Shown one piece after another: positions 25,677 through 35,255 of a stretch of DNA of 64,000 nucleotides (its first letter is position 1; each line of letters begins with the position of its first letter). The stretch is from positions 902,001-966,000 of the forward strand of contig NZ_FNSI01000001.1 of the NCBI RefSeq assembly GCF_900104955.1. The letters are read 5' to 3'. The notes under the pieces were generated by a model. It was not told the DNA's origin. It was given only the letters and a program-made list of their open reading frames with translations, and made no database searches. This DNA comes from Beijerinckia sp. 28-YEA-48. GTDB taxonomy: Bacteria > Pseudomonadota > Alphaproteobacteria > Rhizobiales > Beijerinckiaceae. Made by a program: the position numbers and the translations under genes.

Positions 25677-26006
25677 ATGAAGAACGTGCTGTTCGTTTGC
25701 AGCCAAAACCGATTACGAAGTCCGACCGCCGAGCAGGTGTTTGCCACCTACCCAAATATCGAGGTCGCTTCAGCCGGTACGAACAATGATGCTGAGACCC
25801 CTTTGGACGCCGAACTGGTGCGCTGGGCCGACATCATCTTTGTCATGGAGAAGGCCCATCGGGGCAAGCTCCAGCGTCGTTTTAAATCCGACTTACGGGC
25901 TCGTCTCATCTGCTTGGATATACCCGACGAGTACGACTACATGGATCCGCGGCTGATCGAGATCCTGAAGACGAAGGTGCCCCGGTTTTTGCCTGCTGCC
26001 TCCTAA
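25677..26006 (+). CDS. low-molecular-weight protein tyrosine phosphatase-like protein
   Basis: 109-residue protein with the phosphatase P-loop C8-S-Q-N-R-L-R14-S15 (C-x5-R-S) right after the first strand MKNVLFV. It also has the FVMEKAHRGKLQRRF segment and an acidic IPDEYDYMDPRL region that may hold the general acid. It is shorter than classical LMW-PTPs (about 150) and belongs to the short subfamily. Its substrate is unknown. It follows the porin 4 terminator and is followed by a GACAGGC/GCCTGTC hairpin (about 26013-26036). Confidence 0.8.
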   Translation: MKNVLFVCSQNRLRSPTAEQVFATYPNIEVASAGTNNDAETPLDAELVRWADIIFVMEKAHRGKLQRRFKSDLRARLICLDIPDEYDYMDPRLIEILKTKVPRFLPAAS

Positions 26007-26034
26007 AGGAGACAGGCGCGGGAAGTCGTGCCTG

Positions 26035-26706
26035 TCAGGGCAGGGCAGCGCGGACGGCGGCGAAGACCTGTTGGAACATCTTTGGCGTCAGCACACCGGT
26101 GTTCGTGTTGTAGCGGGAGCAATGATAGCTGTCGTAGAGGCGCACGCTGCGGCCGTTCGCCAGTTGCAGCGCATGTTGCGCGCCATGGCCGAAGGGATGT
26201 GACGCGAGCTTGGCGCCCACGGTCCGCAGCAGGCTCTCATGGGCGATCCGCCCGAGGGCGACGATGGCTTCGAGACGCGGATTGTCGGCGAGGGTGGCGT
26301 TGAGAAAGGGCCGGCAGGTGTTGATCTCGGCCGGGGTCGGCTTGTTCTGCGGCGGCACGCAGCGCACCGCATTGGTGATCCGGCAATCGATCAGTTTCAG
26401 GCTGTCGTCGGGGCTTTGCTCGTAGATGCCTTTGGCGAAGCCGTAGTCGAGCAAAGTGGCGTAGAGCAGATCGCCAGCATAGTCGCCGGTGAACGGTCGG
26501 CCCGTGCGGTTGGCGCCGCGCAGCCCGGGCGCCAGGCCAATGATCAGCAAGCGCGCGTCGGCGGGGCCAAAGCTCGGCACCGGCGCATTGTGCCACAGCG
26601 GTTCTTTCGCCCGCGCTTCAAGGCGAAACTCCATCAGTCGGGGGCAGAGCGGACAATCCCGCCCGGGCCCGGCGCTGAGGGCTGTCGCTTTCGCAGCTTT
26701 GGCCAT
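26035..26706 (-). CDS. uracil-DNA glycosylase, family 5 (UdgB-like)
   Basis: 223-residue repair glycosylase. Cysteines typical of an iron-sulfur cluster are visible (CPLCPRL at 18-24, one in VRCVPPQNKP and one in INTCRPF). The family 5 motif GLAPGLRGANRTGRPFTGD and the second motif YHCSRYNTNTG are present. It should excise uracil, and in this family also other deaminated bases, from DNA. It lies 11 bp downstream of the NYN-domain gene on the same strand and is probably co-transcribed with it. Confidence 0.9.
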   Translation of the reverse strand: MAKAAKATALSAGPGRDCPLCPRLMEFRLEARAKEPLWHNAPVPSFGPADARLLIIGLAPGLRGANRTGRPFTGDYAGDLLYATLLDYGFAKGIYEQSPDDSLKLIDCRITNAVRCVPPQNKPTPAEINTCRPFLNATLADNPRLEAIVALGRIAHESLLRTVGAKLASHPFGHGAQHALQLANGRSVRLYDSYHCSRYNTNTGVLTPKMFQQVFAAVRAALP

Positions 26707-26717
26707 CGGCGAGGCGA

Positions 26718-27326
26718 TCAGCTGTCGGGGTCGTCCAGAGGATGGCTGGCAGGGCCAACGGGCATCGGCCGCCGCTCACCAACGGGGCGCTGCGGGCGCT
26801 CGGTCTGCTCGCGGCCGACCTTCTGGATGAGCGAGATGAGATCGACGAATTCGTCGGCCTGGCGGCGCAGTTCGTCCGCCACCATGGGCGGGTGGGTGGT
26901 GACAGTGGAGACCACCGAGACGCGCACACCGCGGCGCTGTACGGCTTCGACCAGCGAGCGGAAATCGCCATCGCCAGAAAACAGGATCATGTGATCGATG
27001 AAGCCGGCCATTTCCATGGCGTCGACTGCGAGCTCGATGTCCATATTGCCCTTGACCTTGCGGCGGCCGAGGGAATCGACGAATTCCTTCGTCGGCTTGG
27101 TGACCACCGAAAAGCCGTTGTAGTCGAGCCAATCGATCAGCGGGCGAATCGAGGAGTATTCTTGATCTTCGACCAGCGCCGTATAGTAGAAGGCCCGGAT
27201 CAGGCGGCCTCGCGTCTGGAATTCTTTCAGCAACTTTTTGTAATCGATGTCGAAGCCGAGCGTTTTCGCGGTCGCATAAAGATTGGCGCCATCAATAAAT
27301 AGTGCAATCCGTTCGTCGTTTGCCAT
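26718..27326 (-). CDS. NYN-domain (LabA/DUF88) putative ribonuclease
   Basis: 202-residue protein with a PIN-like NYN fold. It has an Asp in FIDGANLY, acidic residues in NMDIELAVDAME and the LFSGDGDFRSLV motif, which together bind metal in this family. The C-terminal ~40 residues are Pro/Arg-rich and probably disordered. NYN proteins are nucleases acting on RNA; no target can be read here. First gene of a two-gene unit with the uracil glycosylase. Confidence 0.87.
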   Translation of the reverse strand: MANDERIALFIDGANLYATAKTLGFDIDYKKLLKEFQTRGRLIRAFYYTALVEDQEYSSIRPLIDWLDYNGFSVVTKPTKEFVDSLGRRKVKGNMDIELAVDAMEMAGFIDHMILFSGDGDFRSLVEAVQRRGVRVSVVSTVTTHPPMVADELRRQADEFVDLISLIQKVGREQTERPQRPVGERRPMPVGPASHPLDDPDS

Positions 27327-27381
27327 TGTAGGATGCCCGCATTTCCCGGAATAAGAAAACAGTCGCCGTCAGATAAAAAAC

Positions 27382-27606
27382 TTAAACAGACGAATTGCGT
27401 CTGGAAATATTCCCAGCCAACATAAAATATGCGGCCTCACTGGCTACATACGCGACATTCGCGGCAATATTTTGTGTCGTCTTTGGAAAGTCTACGCCGC
27501 AGCCGCTCTTCCCATACCTATTTGCCGGCACGCCGTAAATTCGTATGTTATTGGCAGCGCGGGTAAATTTACAACCGACTCCGATGGGCAAGATAGTTGT
27601 CGCCAT
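27382..27606 (-). CDS. possible small protein in the rpoZ upstream gap
   Basis: 74-codon minus-strand ORF starting MATTILPIGVGCKFTRAANN and ending NISRRNSSV. It has no recognised family and no good SD. The hairpin CAGACG/CGTCTG (27387-27403) overlaps its last codons and is followed on the minus strand by TTTAAGTTTTTT, a plausible intrinsic terminator, which is the main support for a transcript here. The surrounding gap 27327-27761 is AT-richer than its neighbours and shows nothing else. Confidence 0.3.
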   Translation of the reverse strand: MATTILPIGVGCKFTRAANNIRIYGVPANRYGKSGCGVDFPKTTQNIAANVAYVASEAAYFMLAGNISRRNSSV

Positions 27607-27761
27607 GATTACTGCAAGTGAAAATTGGTGACTTTGGTCAAATTTGCGCAGACTTTTCCGGATAGTAGGGATCTCTTCAGGGTTGCTTTCGCAGCGCCCA
27701 CCGTGTACCCGGACAAGAATCTCAGCATTTTTTGGCATTCTTTTGCCCGTTTGGAGGCTCC

Positions 27762-28151
27762 ATGGCCCGCGTCACCGTCGAAGATTGTATCGACAAGGTA
27801 GAAAACCGCTTTGATCTGGTGCTCGTCGCCAGCCATCGCGCTCGTATGATTGCGTCCGGCCAGCCGATCACCATTGATCGCGACCGTGACAAAAACCCGG
27901 TCGTGGCGCTGCGCGAGATCGCCGACGGCACCTTGCAGCCCGAGGATCTCAGGGAAGATCTGATTCACTCGCTGCAGAAGCACGTCGAAGTCGACGAGCC
28001 GGAGGCCGAGGTCGTGCCGGCGCTGGCGCCGGCTGGCGAGCAGAGCGATGGGTCCGGCGACGTTCAGTTCGATCGCATGACCGAAGAAGACCTGCTGCGG
28101 GGCCTCGAAGGCCTGGTGCCCCCGGCCGAAACCGAAGAAGACGCTGAATAA
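27762..28151 (+). CDS. rpoZ: RNA polymerase omega subunit
   Basis: 129-residue omega subunit. The conserved N-terminus reads [13 protein letters not shown]...[13 protein letters not shown], then [12 protein letters not shown]. An acidic C-terminal extension is typical of alphaproteobacteria. It helps assemble the beta' subunit and mediates ppGpp response in some bacteria. ATG at 27762 is preceded by TTGGAGG. It stands directly upstream of rel, a conserved pairing that links RNA polymerase with the stringent alarmone. Confidence 0.95.
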   Translation: MARVTVEDCIDKVENRFDLVLVASHRARMIASGQPITIDRDRDKNPVVALREIADGTLQPEDLREDLIHSLQKHVEVDEPEAEVVPALAPAGEQSDGSGDVQFDRMTEEDLLRGLEGLVPPAETEEDAE

Positions 28152-28270
28152 GCGTTTTTTCATCGGCTTACGCGCCGCCAAGGCAGTGTTTGGCTTGCCA
28201 GTGTCGGCAAATGCCCCGATATGTGATCCAGGCGCGCCCGTGAGCGCGCCTGAGCGTTGGCACGACACAA

Positions 28271-30457
28271 ATGATGAGGCAATACGAGCTCGTCGACCGG
28301 GTGCGGAAGTACAATCCGCAGGCCGACGAGGATCTGCTTAACAGAGCTTACGTCTATGCGATGAAGGCGCATGGAGCGCAGAAGCGCGCGTCGGGCGACC
28401 CCTATTTTTCGCATCCGCTCGAAGTTGCCGCCATCCTCACCGGCCTGCGCCTGGACGATGCCACCATCGTCGCCGCGGTCTTGCACGACACGATCGAAGA
28501 CACGGCCTCGACGCGCGAAGAGATCGATCAACTCTTCGGCGAGGAGATTGGCCGGCTTGTCGAAGGCCTGACCAAGCTGAAGCGGCTCGATCTGGTTTCC
28601 AAACAGGCCGAGCAGGCGGAAAATTTCCGCCGCATGCTGTTGGCGGTCGCCGACGACATCCGCGTGCTGTTGGTGAAGCTCGCCGACCGCCTGCACAATA
28701 TGCGCACCCTGCAATATGTGCCGCCCGAGAAGCGTCGGCGCATCGCCCAGGAGACGCTCGACATCTATGCGCCGCTCGCCGGCCGCATGGGTATGCAGGC
28801 GATGCGTGACGAACTGGAGAACCTGTCGTTTCGCACGTTGATGCCGGACGCAGCCGTCATGATCGACGAGCGGTTGGACGTGTTGCGGCGTTCCAACGGT
28901 GAGCTGATCAAGCGCATTGAAAAGGAATTGTCCGACGCGTTGAGCGATCGTGGCATCACCACGGACGTGAAGGGACGCGAGAAGACGCCCTATTCGATCT
29001 GGCGCAAGATGGAACGCAAGTCGATCGGCTTCGAGCAGCTGTCGGATATTTTTGGCTTCCGCGTCATCGCGCCGACGATCGAGGATTGCTATCGCGTGGT
29101 CGGTGTCGTCCACACGCGTTGGCCGAACGTGCCGGGTCGGTTCAAGGACTATATCTCGACCCCGAAGCAGAACGACTATCGTTCCATCCACACCACCGTG
29201 GTCGGTCCCGGCAGCCAGCGCGTCGAGCTGCAGGTGCGCACGCGCGAGATGAACGAAGTCGCGGATAACGGCATTGCCGCCCATGCGCTCTATAAGGACG
29301 GCCATACGGTCGATACCGAGCGGCTGTCGAGTGAAAGCCGTGCTTATGCGTGGCTGCGGCGCACCATCGACGCGCTCAACCAGGGCGATACGCCGGAAGA
29401 CTTTCTCGAGCACACCAAGCTCGAATTGTTCCACGACCAGGTGTTCTGTTTCTCGCCGAAGGGCCGGCTGATCGCGCTGCCGCGTGGCGCGACGCCGATC
29501 GACTTCGCTTATGCGGTGCATACCGACGTCGGCAATCACGCGGTCGGCGCGCGCATCAACGGCCATATCGCGCCACTGCTGTCGGAACTGCAGAACGGCG
29601 ACGAAGTGCAGATCGTGACGGCGGAAGGCCAGACGCCGCCGCCGGCTTGGGAATCCCTCGTCGTCACCGGCAAGGCGCGCGCCGCCATTCGTCGCGCCAC
29701 GCGCGATGCGGTGCGTGAGCAGTATTCAGGCCTCGGCCGCCAGATCGTCACGCGCGCTTTCGAGCGCAGCGGCAAGACCTATTCCGACGATCGGCTCAAG
29801 ACGGCGCTGCCGCGGCTGGCGCGCCAGAGCGTTGAAGATGTGCTGGCGGCGGTGGGTCGTGGCGAAATGTATTCGGGCGATGTGGTGAAGGCGATCTATC
29901 CCGATGTCGCCCTCGACCGTCCGGTGGCGCGCACCGCCAAGTCAGCCAAAGGCAAGAAGACAGCGAATGGGACAGCGCCGGGCACCTTGGCCGCCGACCA
30001 GGGGACGGGCATTCCGATCCGTGGCCTGCGCGGCGATCTGCCGGTGAGCTTCGCGCCCAACGGCGGCGCGGTCCCCGGCGATCGCATCGTCGGCATCCTG
30101 ACGCCAGGCGAGGGGGTCGTCATCTATCCGATCCAGTCGCCGGCACTGACGCAGTTCGACGACCAGCCGGAACGTTGGCTCGACGTGCGCTGGGACGTGG
30201 AGAGCGCGTCGGGCAGTCTGTTTCCCGTGCGCCTCCTTATTTCTGTCATCAACGAACCGGGCGCGCTCGGTAATGTCGCCACAGTCATTGGCGAAACTGG
30301 CGCCAATATCGACTCCGTTGATATCGCCAAGCATTCCGACGATGTCCGCGATTTGATGCTGGATATTGAAGTGCACGATTTGAAACATCTCAACGCACTG
30401 ATCGCGCAGTTGAAGGCGCAGAACGTCGTCTCGCGCGTTGAGCGGGTGAATGGCTGA
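28271..30457 (+). CDS. rel: bifunctional (p)ppGpp synthetase/hydrolase (Rel/Spo homolog)
   Basis: 728-residue RSH protein. The N-terminal HD hydrolase has FSHPLEVAAIL and the HD pair in VLHDTIEDT near residue 72. The synthetase domain has the NDYRSIHTTVVGP region, followed by a TGS domain (around 400-460, PRGATPIDFAYAVH) and a C-terminal ACT domain (about 655-728). Alphaproteobacteria usually have one such long RSH that both makes and degrades (p)ppGpp. It is followed without a gap (TGATG overlap) by an ABC exporter. Confidence 0.95.
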   Translation: MMRQYELVDRVRKYNPQADEDLLNRAYVYAMKAHGAQKRASGDPYFSHPLEVAAILTGLRLDDATIVAAVLHDTIEDTASTREEIDQLFGEEIGRLVEGLTKLKRLDLVSKQAEQAENFRRMLLAVADDIRVLLVKLADRLHNMRTLQYVPPEKRRRIAQETLDIYAPLAGRMGMQAMRDELENLSFRTLMPDAAVMIDERLDVLRRSNGELIKRIEKELSDALSDRGITTDVKGREKTPYSIWRKMERKSIGFEQLSDIFGFRVIAPTIEDCYRVVGVVHTRWPNVPGRFKDYISTPKQNDYRSIHTTVVGPGSQRVELQVRTREMNEVADNGIAAHALYKDGHTVDTERLSSESRAYAWLRRTIDALNQGDTPEDFLEHTKLELFHDQVFCFSPKGRLIALPRGATPIDFAYAVHTDVGNHAVGARINGHIAPLLSELQNGDEVQIVTAEGQTPPPAWESLVVTGKARAAIRRATRDAVREQYSGLGRQIVTRAFERSGKTYSDDRLKTALPRLARQSVEDVLAAVGRGEMYSGDVVKAIYPDVALDRPVARTAKSAKGKKTANGTAPGTLAADQGTGIPIRGLRGDLPVSFAPNGGAVPGDRIVGILTPGEGVVIYPIQSPALTQFDDQPERWLDVRWDVESASGSLFPVRLLISVINEPGALGNVATVIGETGANIDSVDIAKHSDDVRDLMLDIEVHDLKHLNALIAQLKAQNVVSRVERVNG

Positions 30458-32271
30458 TGAGCGCCGCCGAAGAAGAAGCGGCGGCGCCAGCGCCCTCGCG
30501 CGCAACCTATCGGCGTGTTCTCTTTTTCGTGACCCATTACTGGCTGCGTTGGCCAGGCCTTCTGGCTGGCATCCTCGCGGCGCGTATTGGCTCGACGCTG
30601 ATTGACGTCAGCATTCCGCTGGCGTCTGGCCATCTGATCGATGCCATCGCCTCTGGATCGCGCGACAATCCAGCGCCCGTCGTGCGGGCGCTGGCGATTT
30701 TCATTGGCCTTGGCGCGCTGTTCGCGTTGTCGCGCCAGATTGTCGGCTTCCTGCTCAATCGCCTCAGCGCGCGCTCGATTACCGCAATTGGCCGCGATGC
30801 CTTCGCCAAGGTGCAGCGCTTTTCGTCGGAATGGCACGCCAATTCTTTCGCCGGCTCGACCGTGCGCAAGATCACGCGTGGCATGAGCGCCTATGACACA
30901 TTCACCGACACGATCATCTTCGGCCTGCTGCCGGCGCTCATCGTCATGCTCGGCGTCAGCGCCATCTTCGCCTGGCGCTGGCCGATCCTCGGTCTCATCG
31001 TTGCTGCGTCCATCGTCATCTTTCTGACGGTGGTCATCTCGATTTCGGTCATCTATGTGCAGCCGGCCAATGTCGCGGCGCGCGAATGGGATTCGCGCAT
31101 GAGCGGCACTCTGGCGGATTCGATCACGTCCAATCCGGCGGTGAAGACCTTCGCCGCCGAGGAGCGTGAAGACAAGCTCTTCGCCGATGTCGCCGGCAAT
31201 TGGGAATGGCGGGCGATCCGCTCGTGGGACCGTGGCGTCCTCAGCGGCATGGTGCAGTCGGTTCTGCTGGTGTTCTTGCAGATCGCCATGCTCAGCACCG
31301 GCCTGAAATTGTGGATCGATGGCCAGGCGACGCCAGGCGACATCACGACGCTGATCACTACGCAGATCCTTCTCAACGGCTATCTGCGCGACATCGGCCA
31401 GCATGTGCGCACCATCCAACGCAACGTCAACGATATGGATGACGTGCTGGAGTTTCGCGAGACGGACGTGCAAATCGCCGACCGGCCTGGCGCCAAGCCG
31501 CTCGCCATCACGCGCGGCAAGGTCGAGTTCGATCATGTCACCTTTGCTTATGCAGGGGCGGGGCGGGCGCTGTTTCGCGACCTGTCGGTGGTCATCGAGC
31601 CGGGGCAACGGGTCGGCCTTGTCGGCCATTCGGGCGCGGGCAAGTCGACCTTCGTCAAGCTGGTGCAGCGGCTCTACGATCTGCAGAGTGGCCATATCCG
31701 CATCGATGGCCAGGACGTTGCCGAGGTGACGCAGGACTCGCTGCGGCGCGGTATCGGTCTGGTGCCGCAAGAGCCGATGTTGTTCCACCGCTCGCTGGCG
31801 ATGAACATCGCCTATGGCCAGCCGCAGGCGAGTCAGAACGAAATTGAACAGGCGGCCAAGCTTGCCCATGTGGACCGTTTCGTCGGCGGTCTGCCGAAGG
31901 GCTATGAAACCCTGGTTGGCGAGCGCGGCATCAAACTGTCCGGCGGCGAACGCCAGCGGGTCGCCATCGCCCGCGCCATTCTGGCGGCGACGCCCGTGCT
32001 CATTCTCGACGAGGCGACATCGAGCCTGGATTCGGTGTCCGAGCTTTATATCCGCGACGCTATCGAAAAGCTGTCGAAGGGCCGCACCACATTGGTCATT
32101 GCCCACCGGCTGTCGACCATTCAGAGCATGGACCGCATTCTGGTTTTCGACGACGGTAAAATCGTGGAAGATGGCACCCATACGGAATTGATGGGGCGAC
32201 ACGACGGCATCTATCGGCAATTGCTTGAGACGCAGATGCGCTCGGGCGAGATCGCGGCGGCCGCGGAATAG
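30457..32271 (+). CDS. ABC exporter, fused permease and ATPase
   Basis: 604-residue half-transporter: about six membrane helices in residues 30-320, then a nucleotide-binding domain. Walker A GHSGAGKS is near 390-397, signature LSGGERQR near 493, Walker B VLILDEATSSLD near 513 and the H-loop in VIAHRLSTI. The start overlaps the rel stop by one base, so translation is probably coupled. The substrate is unknown; a lipid or drug exporter is the usual guess for this type. Confidence 0.92.
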   Translation: MSAAEEEAAAPAPSRATYRRVLFFVTHYWLRWPGLLAGILAARIGSTLIDVSIPLASGHLIDAIASGSRDNPAPVVRALAIFIGLGALFALSRQIVGFLLNRLSARSITAIGRDAFAKVQRFSSEWHANSFAGSTVRKITRGMSAYDTFTDTIIFGLLPALIVMLGVSAIFAWRWPILGLIVAASIVIFLTVVISISVIYVQPANVAAREWDSRMSGTLADSITSNPAVKTFAAEEREDKLFADVAGNWEWRAIRSWDRGVLSGMVQSVLLVFLQIAMLSTGLKLWIDGQATPGDITTLITTQILLNGYLRDIGQHVRTIQRNVNDMDDVLEFRETDVQIADRPGAKPLAITRGKVEFDHVTFAYAGAGRALFRDLSVVIEPGQRVGLVGHSGAGKSTFVKLVQRLYDLQSGHIRIDGQDVAEVTQDSLRRGIGLVPQEPMLFHRSLAMNIAYGQPQASQNEIEQAAKLAHVDRFVGGLPKGYETLVGERGIKLSGGERQRVAIARAILAATPVLILDEATSSLDSVSELYIRDAIEKLSKGRTTLVIAHRLSTIQSMDRILVFDDGKIVEDGTHTELMGRHDGIYRQLLETQMRSGEIAAAAE

Positions 32272-32295
32272 AGCTAGCAGACGAGGAATTGTGTG

Positions 32296-33075
32296 ATGGG
32301 GCAGTTACGCCTGGGGGTGAACATCGATCACGTGGCGACGGTGCGTAACGCCCGGGGCGGGACGCTGCCCGATCCGGTGCGCGCCGCGCTGATTGCCATC
32401 GCCGCTGGCGCCGATGGCATCACGGCGCATTTGCGTGAGGATCGGCGCCACATCCGCGACGAGGATATGGCGCGGCTGAAGCGCGAAATCTCCAAGCCGC
32501 TCAATTTCGAAATGGCGGCGACCGACGACATGGTCGCCATTGCGCTTAGTACACGGCCGCACGCCTCTTGCCTGGTGCCGGAGAAGCGCAGCGAACGGAC
32601 GACCGAAGGCGGTCTCGATGTGGTCGGCGGCCACGATCATCTGAAGATCGTCACGACGGAGTTGAAGCGTGCCGGCATCCGGGTGTCGCTGTTCATCGAG
32701 CCATCGCGCGATGCGCTTGAAGCCTCGCATTCGATCGGCGCCCCGGTGGTCGAACTGCACACGGGCGCCTGGTGCGATGCGTTGGCCCATGGCGAGACGC
32801 AGCGCGCCGCTATGGAGTTCGAGCGCCTTCGCACGGCAGCGGCCCTGACCAAGGAGCTCGGCATCGAATGCCACGCGGGTCACGGGCTCGATTTCGACAC
32901 CGCGCGCACGATTGCGGCGCTGCCCGAGATCGTCGAGCTCAATATCGGCCATTTCCTCATCGGCGAGGCGATCTTCATCGGTCTTCCGGCCGCCATCGCG
33001 CAGATGCGCAAGGCGATGCAGGAAGGCCGGGCGCGTCTAGCGCCAGGCGAGCCCCAAAATGGGGGCCAGACATGA
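32296..33075 (+). CDS. pdxJ: pyridoxine 5'-phosphate synthase
   Basis: 259-residue TIM-barrel enzyme that closes the ring of vitamin B6 from 3-amino-2-oxopropyl phosphate and deoxyxylulose phosphate. Diagnostic segments are [50 protein letters not shown] and [12 protein letters not shown] three bases earlier could also start it; GAGG lies upstream. Its stop overlaps the acpS start (ATGA), the usual pdxJ-acpS arrangement. Confidence 0.95.
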   Translation: MGQLRLGVNIDHVATVRNARGGTLPDPVRAALIAIAAGADGITAHLREDRRHIRDEDMARLKREISKPLNFEMAATDDMVAIALSTRPHASCLVPEKRSERTTEGGLDVVGGHDHLKIVTTELKRAGIRVSLFIEPSRDALEASHSIGAPVVELHTGAWCDALAHGETQRAAMEFERLRTAAALTKELGIECHAGHGLDFDTARTIAALPEIVELNIGHFLIGEAIFIGLPAAIAQMRKAMQEGRARLAPGEPQNGGQT

Positions 33076-33470
33076 TCATCGGGATCGGCTCAGACCTGGT
33101 CGACATCCGGCGGATCGAGGAAACACTGGAACGGTTTGGCGACCGCTTCACCCGGCGCTGTTTCACCGACATCGAGCAGGCGCGCTCCGACCGCCGTGCC
33201 GCCCGCGCCGCCTCCTATGCCAAACGTTTCGCGGCCAAGGAGGCCTGCGCCAAGGCCCTGGGCACGGGCATCCGCATGGGGGTAGCCTGGCGCGACATGG
33301 GCGTGGTCAACATGCCCGGCGGCCGGCCGACCATGGCGCTGGCTGGCAAGGCCGCGCTGCGGCTGGAAGAATTGACGCCGATCGGACAGACGGCGCTGAT
33401 CCACGTCACCATCACCGACGATTATCCTTATGCTCAAGCTTTCGTGGTGATCGAGGCCTTCCGTCCCTGA
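33072..33470 (+). CDS. acpS: holo-[acyl-carrier-protein] synthase
   Basis: 132-residue phosphopantetheinyl transferase that moves the 4'-phosphopantetheine arm of CoA onto acyl carrier protein. The Mg-binding [12 protein letters not shown] and the catalytic [14 protein letters not shown] motifs are intact, as is the C-terminal [15 protein letters not shown] strand. Start is the ATG inside the pdxJ stop overlap. Confidence 0.95.
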   Translation: MIIGIGSDLVDIRRIEETLERFGDRFTRRCFTDIEQARSDRRAARAASYAKRFAAKEACAKALGTGIRMGVAWRDMGVVNMPGGRPTMALAGKAALRLEELTPIGQTALIHVTITDDYPYAQAFVVIEAFRP

Positions 33471-33758
33471 GAATCACCTGCCGGTTCAAGGGGCAGGTGG
33501 GCTCCTGGGCCGGCTGGAAGCGGCCAGGGGCGGGGGCTGGCTGGGGTGGGCGCGGTCATCCACTCCCTTCCGTTGCGCCCTACAAGAGCCTGATTTCGGG
33601 ATCAAATCGCCATAGGTTTGCGGGAAATACAGGTGACGCTGCCAAGGATTAGCCTTGGCGGGTCCGTGTTCCAGGACTATACGGACGGAAGGGTTGGCCG
33701 TCCTGTTATGCTCGGTGCAACTGCCCCGCATTGGCGGCGCGAACAGACGGATGACGGC
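33471..33758 (+). other. gap between acpS and lepB with hairpin
   Basis: CACCTGCC/GGCAGGTG forms an 8-bp hairpin at about 33476-33499 just after acpS, a likely weak terminator or transcript-processing stem. The rest is GC-rich and shows no gene; the lepB promoter is presumably here. Confidence 0.4.
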
Positions 33759-34535
33759 ATGTCGGACCGGAAGGTGGAGCGGGTGGCGAAAAAGGCCGAA
33801 GGCGGCATAGGCGAGACCATCAAGGTCGTCATCGAAGCCCTTCTCATAGCCATCGTGGTGCGAACGCTGCTGTTTCAGCCGTTCAACATCCCCTCGGGCT
33901 CGATGATCCCGACATTGCTGATCGGCGACTATCTGTTCGTCTCGAAATATTCCTACGGTTATTCCAAACATTCGATGCCGTTCAGCCCGGACCTGTTCTC
34001 CGGCCGCGTGCTCGCCTCCGAGCCCAAGCGTGGCGACGTCGCTGTGTTCAAACTGCCGCGCGATGGTTCGACGGACTACATCAAGCGCGTCATCGGCCTG
34101 CCGGGCGACCGGGTGCAGATGATCGAGGGCAAGCTCTATATCAACAGCCAGCTGGTGCCACGCGCGCCAATCAGCAAGATTCGCACCCGCGATGCGTTTG
34201 GGCGCGACGCCGAAGTGCCGACCTATAAGGAAACCCTGCCCAACGGCGTCAGCTACACGGTTATCGAGCGGGACGGCGACACCGGTTTCTACGACAACAC
34301 CAATGTCTACACCGTGCCGCCGGGCAATTACTTCATGATGGGCGATAACCGCGACAATTCGACGGATTCGCGCGTTCCCAGCAATGATGGCGGTGTTGGC
34401 TATGTGCCGTTCGAAAATTTCGTCGGCCGCGCTGAGTTGATCTTCTTCTCGATCGATGAAGGCGAGCCGGCCTGGCAAGTGTGGCGCTGGCCCTGGACTG
34501 TCCGCTGGGATCGCATCTTCACGCCTGTGCGGTAG
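33759..34535 (+). CDS. lepB: signal peptidase I
   Basis: 258-residue inner-membrane serine protease that removes signal peptides. One membrane anchor (VIEALLIAIVVRTLLF) is followed by the catalytic Ser in IPSGSMIPT (about residue 47) and the catalytic Lys in YIKRVIGLPGD (about residue 109). The GDNRDNSTDSR box is present. An upstream in-frame TTG at 33618 would add 47 residues without conserved features, so ATG 33759 is used. Followed by rnc, era and recO as in many alphaproteobacteria. Confidence 0.94.
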   Translation: MSDRKVERVAKKAEGGIGETIKVVIEALLIAIVVRTLLFQPFNIPSGSMIPTLLIGDYLFVSKYSYGYSKHSMPFSPDLFSGRVLASEPKRGDVAVFKLPRDGSTDYIKRVIGLPGDRVQMIEGKLYINSQLVPRAPISKIRTRDAFGRDAEVPTYKETLPNGVSYTVIERDGDTGFYDNTNVYTVPPGNYFMMGDNRDNSTDSRVPSNDGGVGYVPFENFVGRAELIFFSIDEGEPAWQVWRWPWTVRWDRIFTPVR

Positions 34536-34539
34536 AGCG

Positions 34540-35253
34540 ATGGCGCGAAAAGCCCGGCCCGAATTCGGACCGTTAGAAGAGCGTATCGGACATCAGTTCA
34601 GCAACCGCGACCTGTTGGAGGCGGCGCTGACCCATGTCAGCGCGGTCACCACGGCGAAGCGGGCTCACTCCTATCAGCGGCTTGAGTTCCTCGGCGATCG
34701 GGTGCTGGGGCTGGTCATCGCCGAAATGCTGTTCGAGACCTTTCCGAAGGCGACCGAAGGGGAGATGTCGCAACGTCTCACCGACCTGGTGCGCCGCGAG
34801 GCTTGCGCCGACGTGGCGACCCAATGGGGCGCCAGCGACTGGTTGCGGCTGGGCGGCGGCGAGGTGAAGACCGGCGGTTCGCAGAAGAAGGCTATCCTCT
34901 CAGACGTCTGTGAATCGATCATCGGCGCGGTGTTCCTGGATGCCGGCTATGAGGCGGCGCGCGGCCTGGTGCGCCGCAGCTGGTCGCAGCGGATGATGGC
35001 GCCGAAAAACCCGCTGCGGGATCCCAAGACCGTTCTGCAGGAGTGGGCGCAGGCGCGCGGCAAGGAGCCGCCGCATTATCGCGAGACCGGCCGGTCGGGT
35101 CCCGATCACGCGCCGCACTTTACAATTGCTGTCGAAGTGACAGGCTATCCGCCGGCGGAGGCGGAGGGCGCGTCGAAACGAGTGGCCGAGCAGGCCGCGG
35201 CGCGCGCTTTCATGACTCGCGAAAAAGTTCGCGACCGCAAGGACAAGGTATAA
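34540..35253 (+). CDS. rnc: ribonuclease III
   Basis: 237-residue dsRNA endonuclease. The catalytic domain has the signature RLEFLGDRVLG and the metal-binding Asp/Glu in LSDVCESIIGAVFLDAG. The C-terminal dsRNA-binding domain has KTVLQEWAQ and the closing VAEQAAARAF. It processes rRNA and regulates mRNAs and antisense pairs. Four bases separate it from lepB; era starts three bases after its stop. Confidence 0.95.
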   Translation: MARKARPEFGPLEERIGHQFSNRDLLEAALTHVSAVTTAKRAHSYQRLEFLGDRVLGLVIAEMLFETFPKATEGEMSQRLTDLVRREACADVATQWGASDWLRLGGGEVKTGGSQKKAILSDVCESIIGAVFLDAGYEAARGLVRRSWSQRMMAPKNPLRDPKTVLQEWAQARGKEPPHYRETGRSGPDHAPHFTIAVEVTGYPPAEAEGASKRVAEQAAARAFMTREKVRDRKDKV

Positions 35254-35255
35254 AG

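Noticed and set aside
27404..27761. tmRNA (ssrA) candidate upstream of rpoZ
   Set aside because: Checked because smpB is present and the gap is gene-poor; no tag-peptide reading frame or tRNA-like end pair was found.
28160..29566. 468-codon minus-strand open frame opposite rel
   Set aside because: Shadow of the rel coding sequence, no recognisable protein.
30124..32220. 698-codon minus-strand open frame opposite rel/ABC exporter
   Set aside because: Antisense shadow; low-complexity composition and no SD, while the plus strand has clear enzymes.
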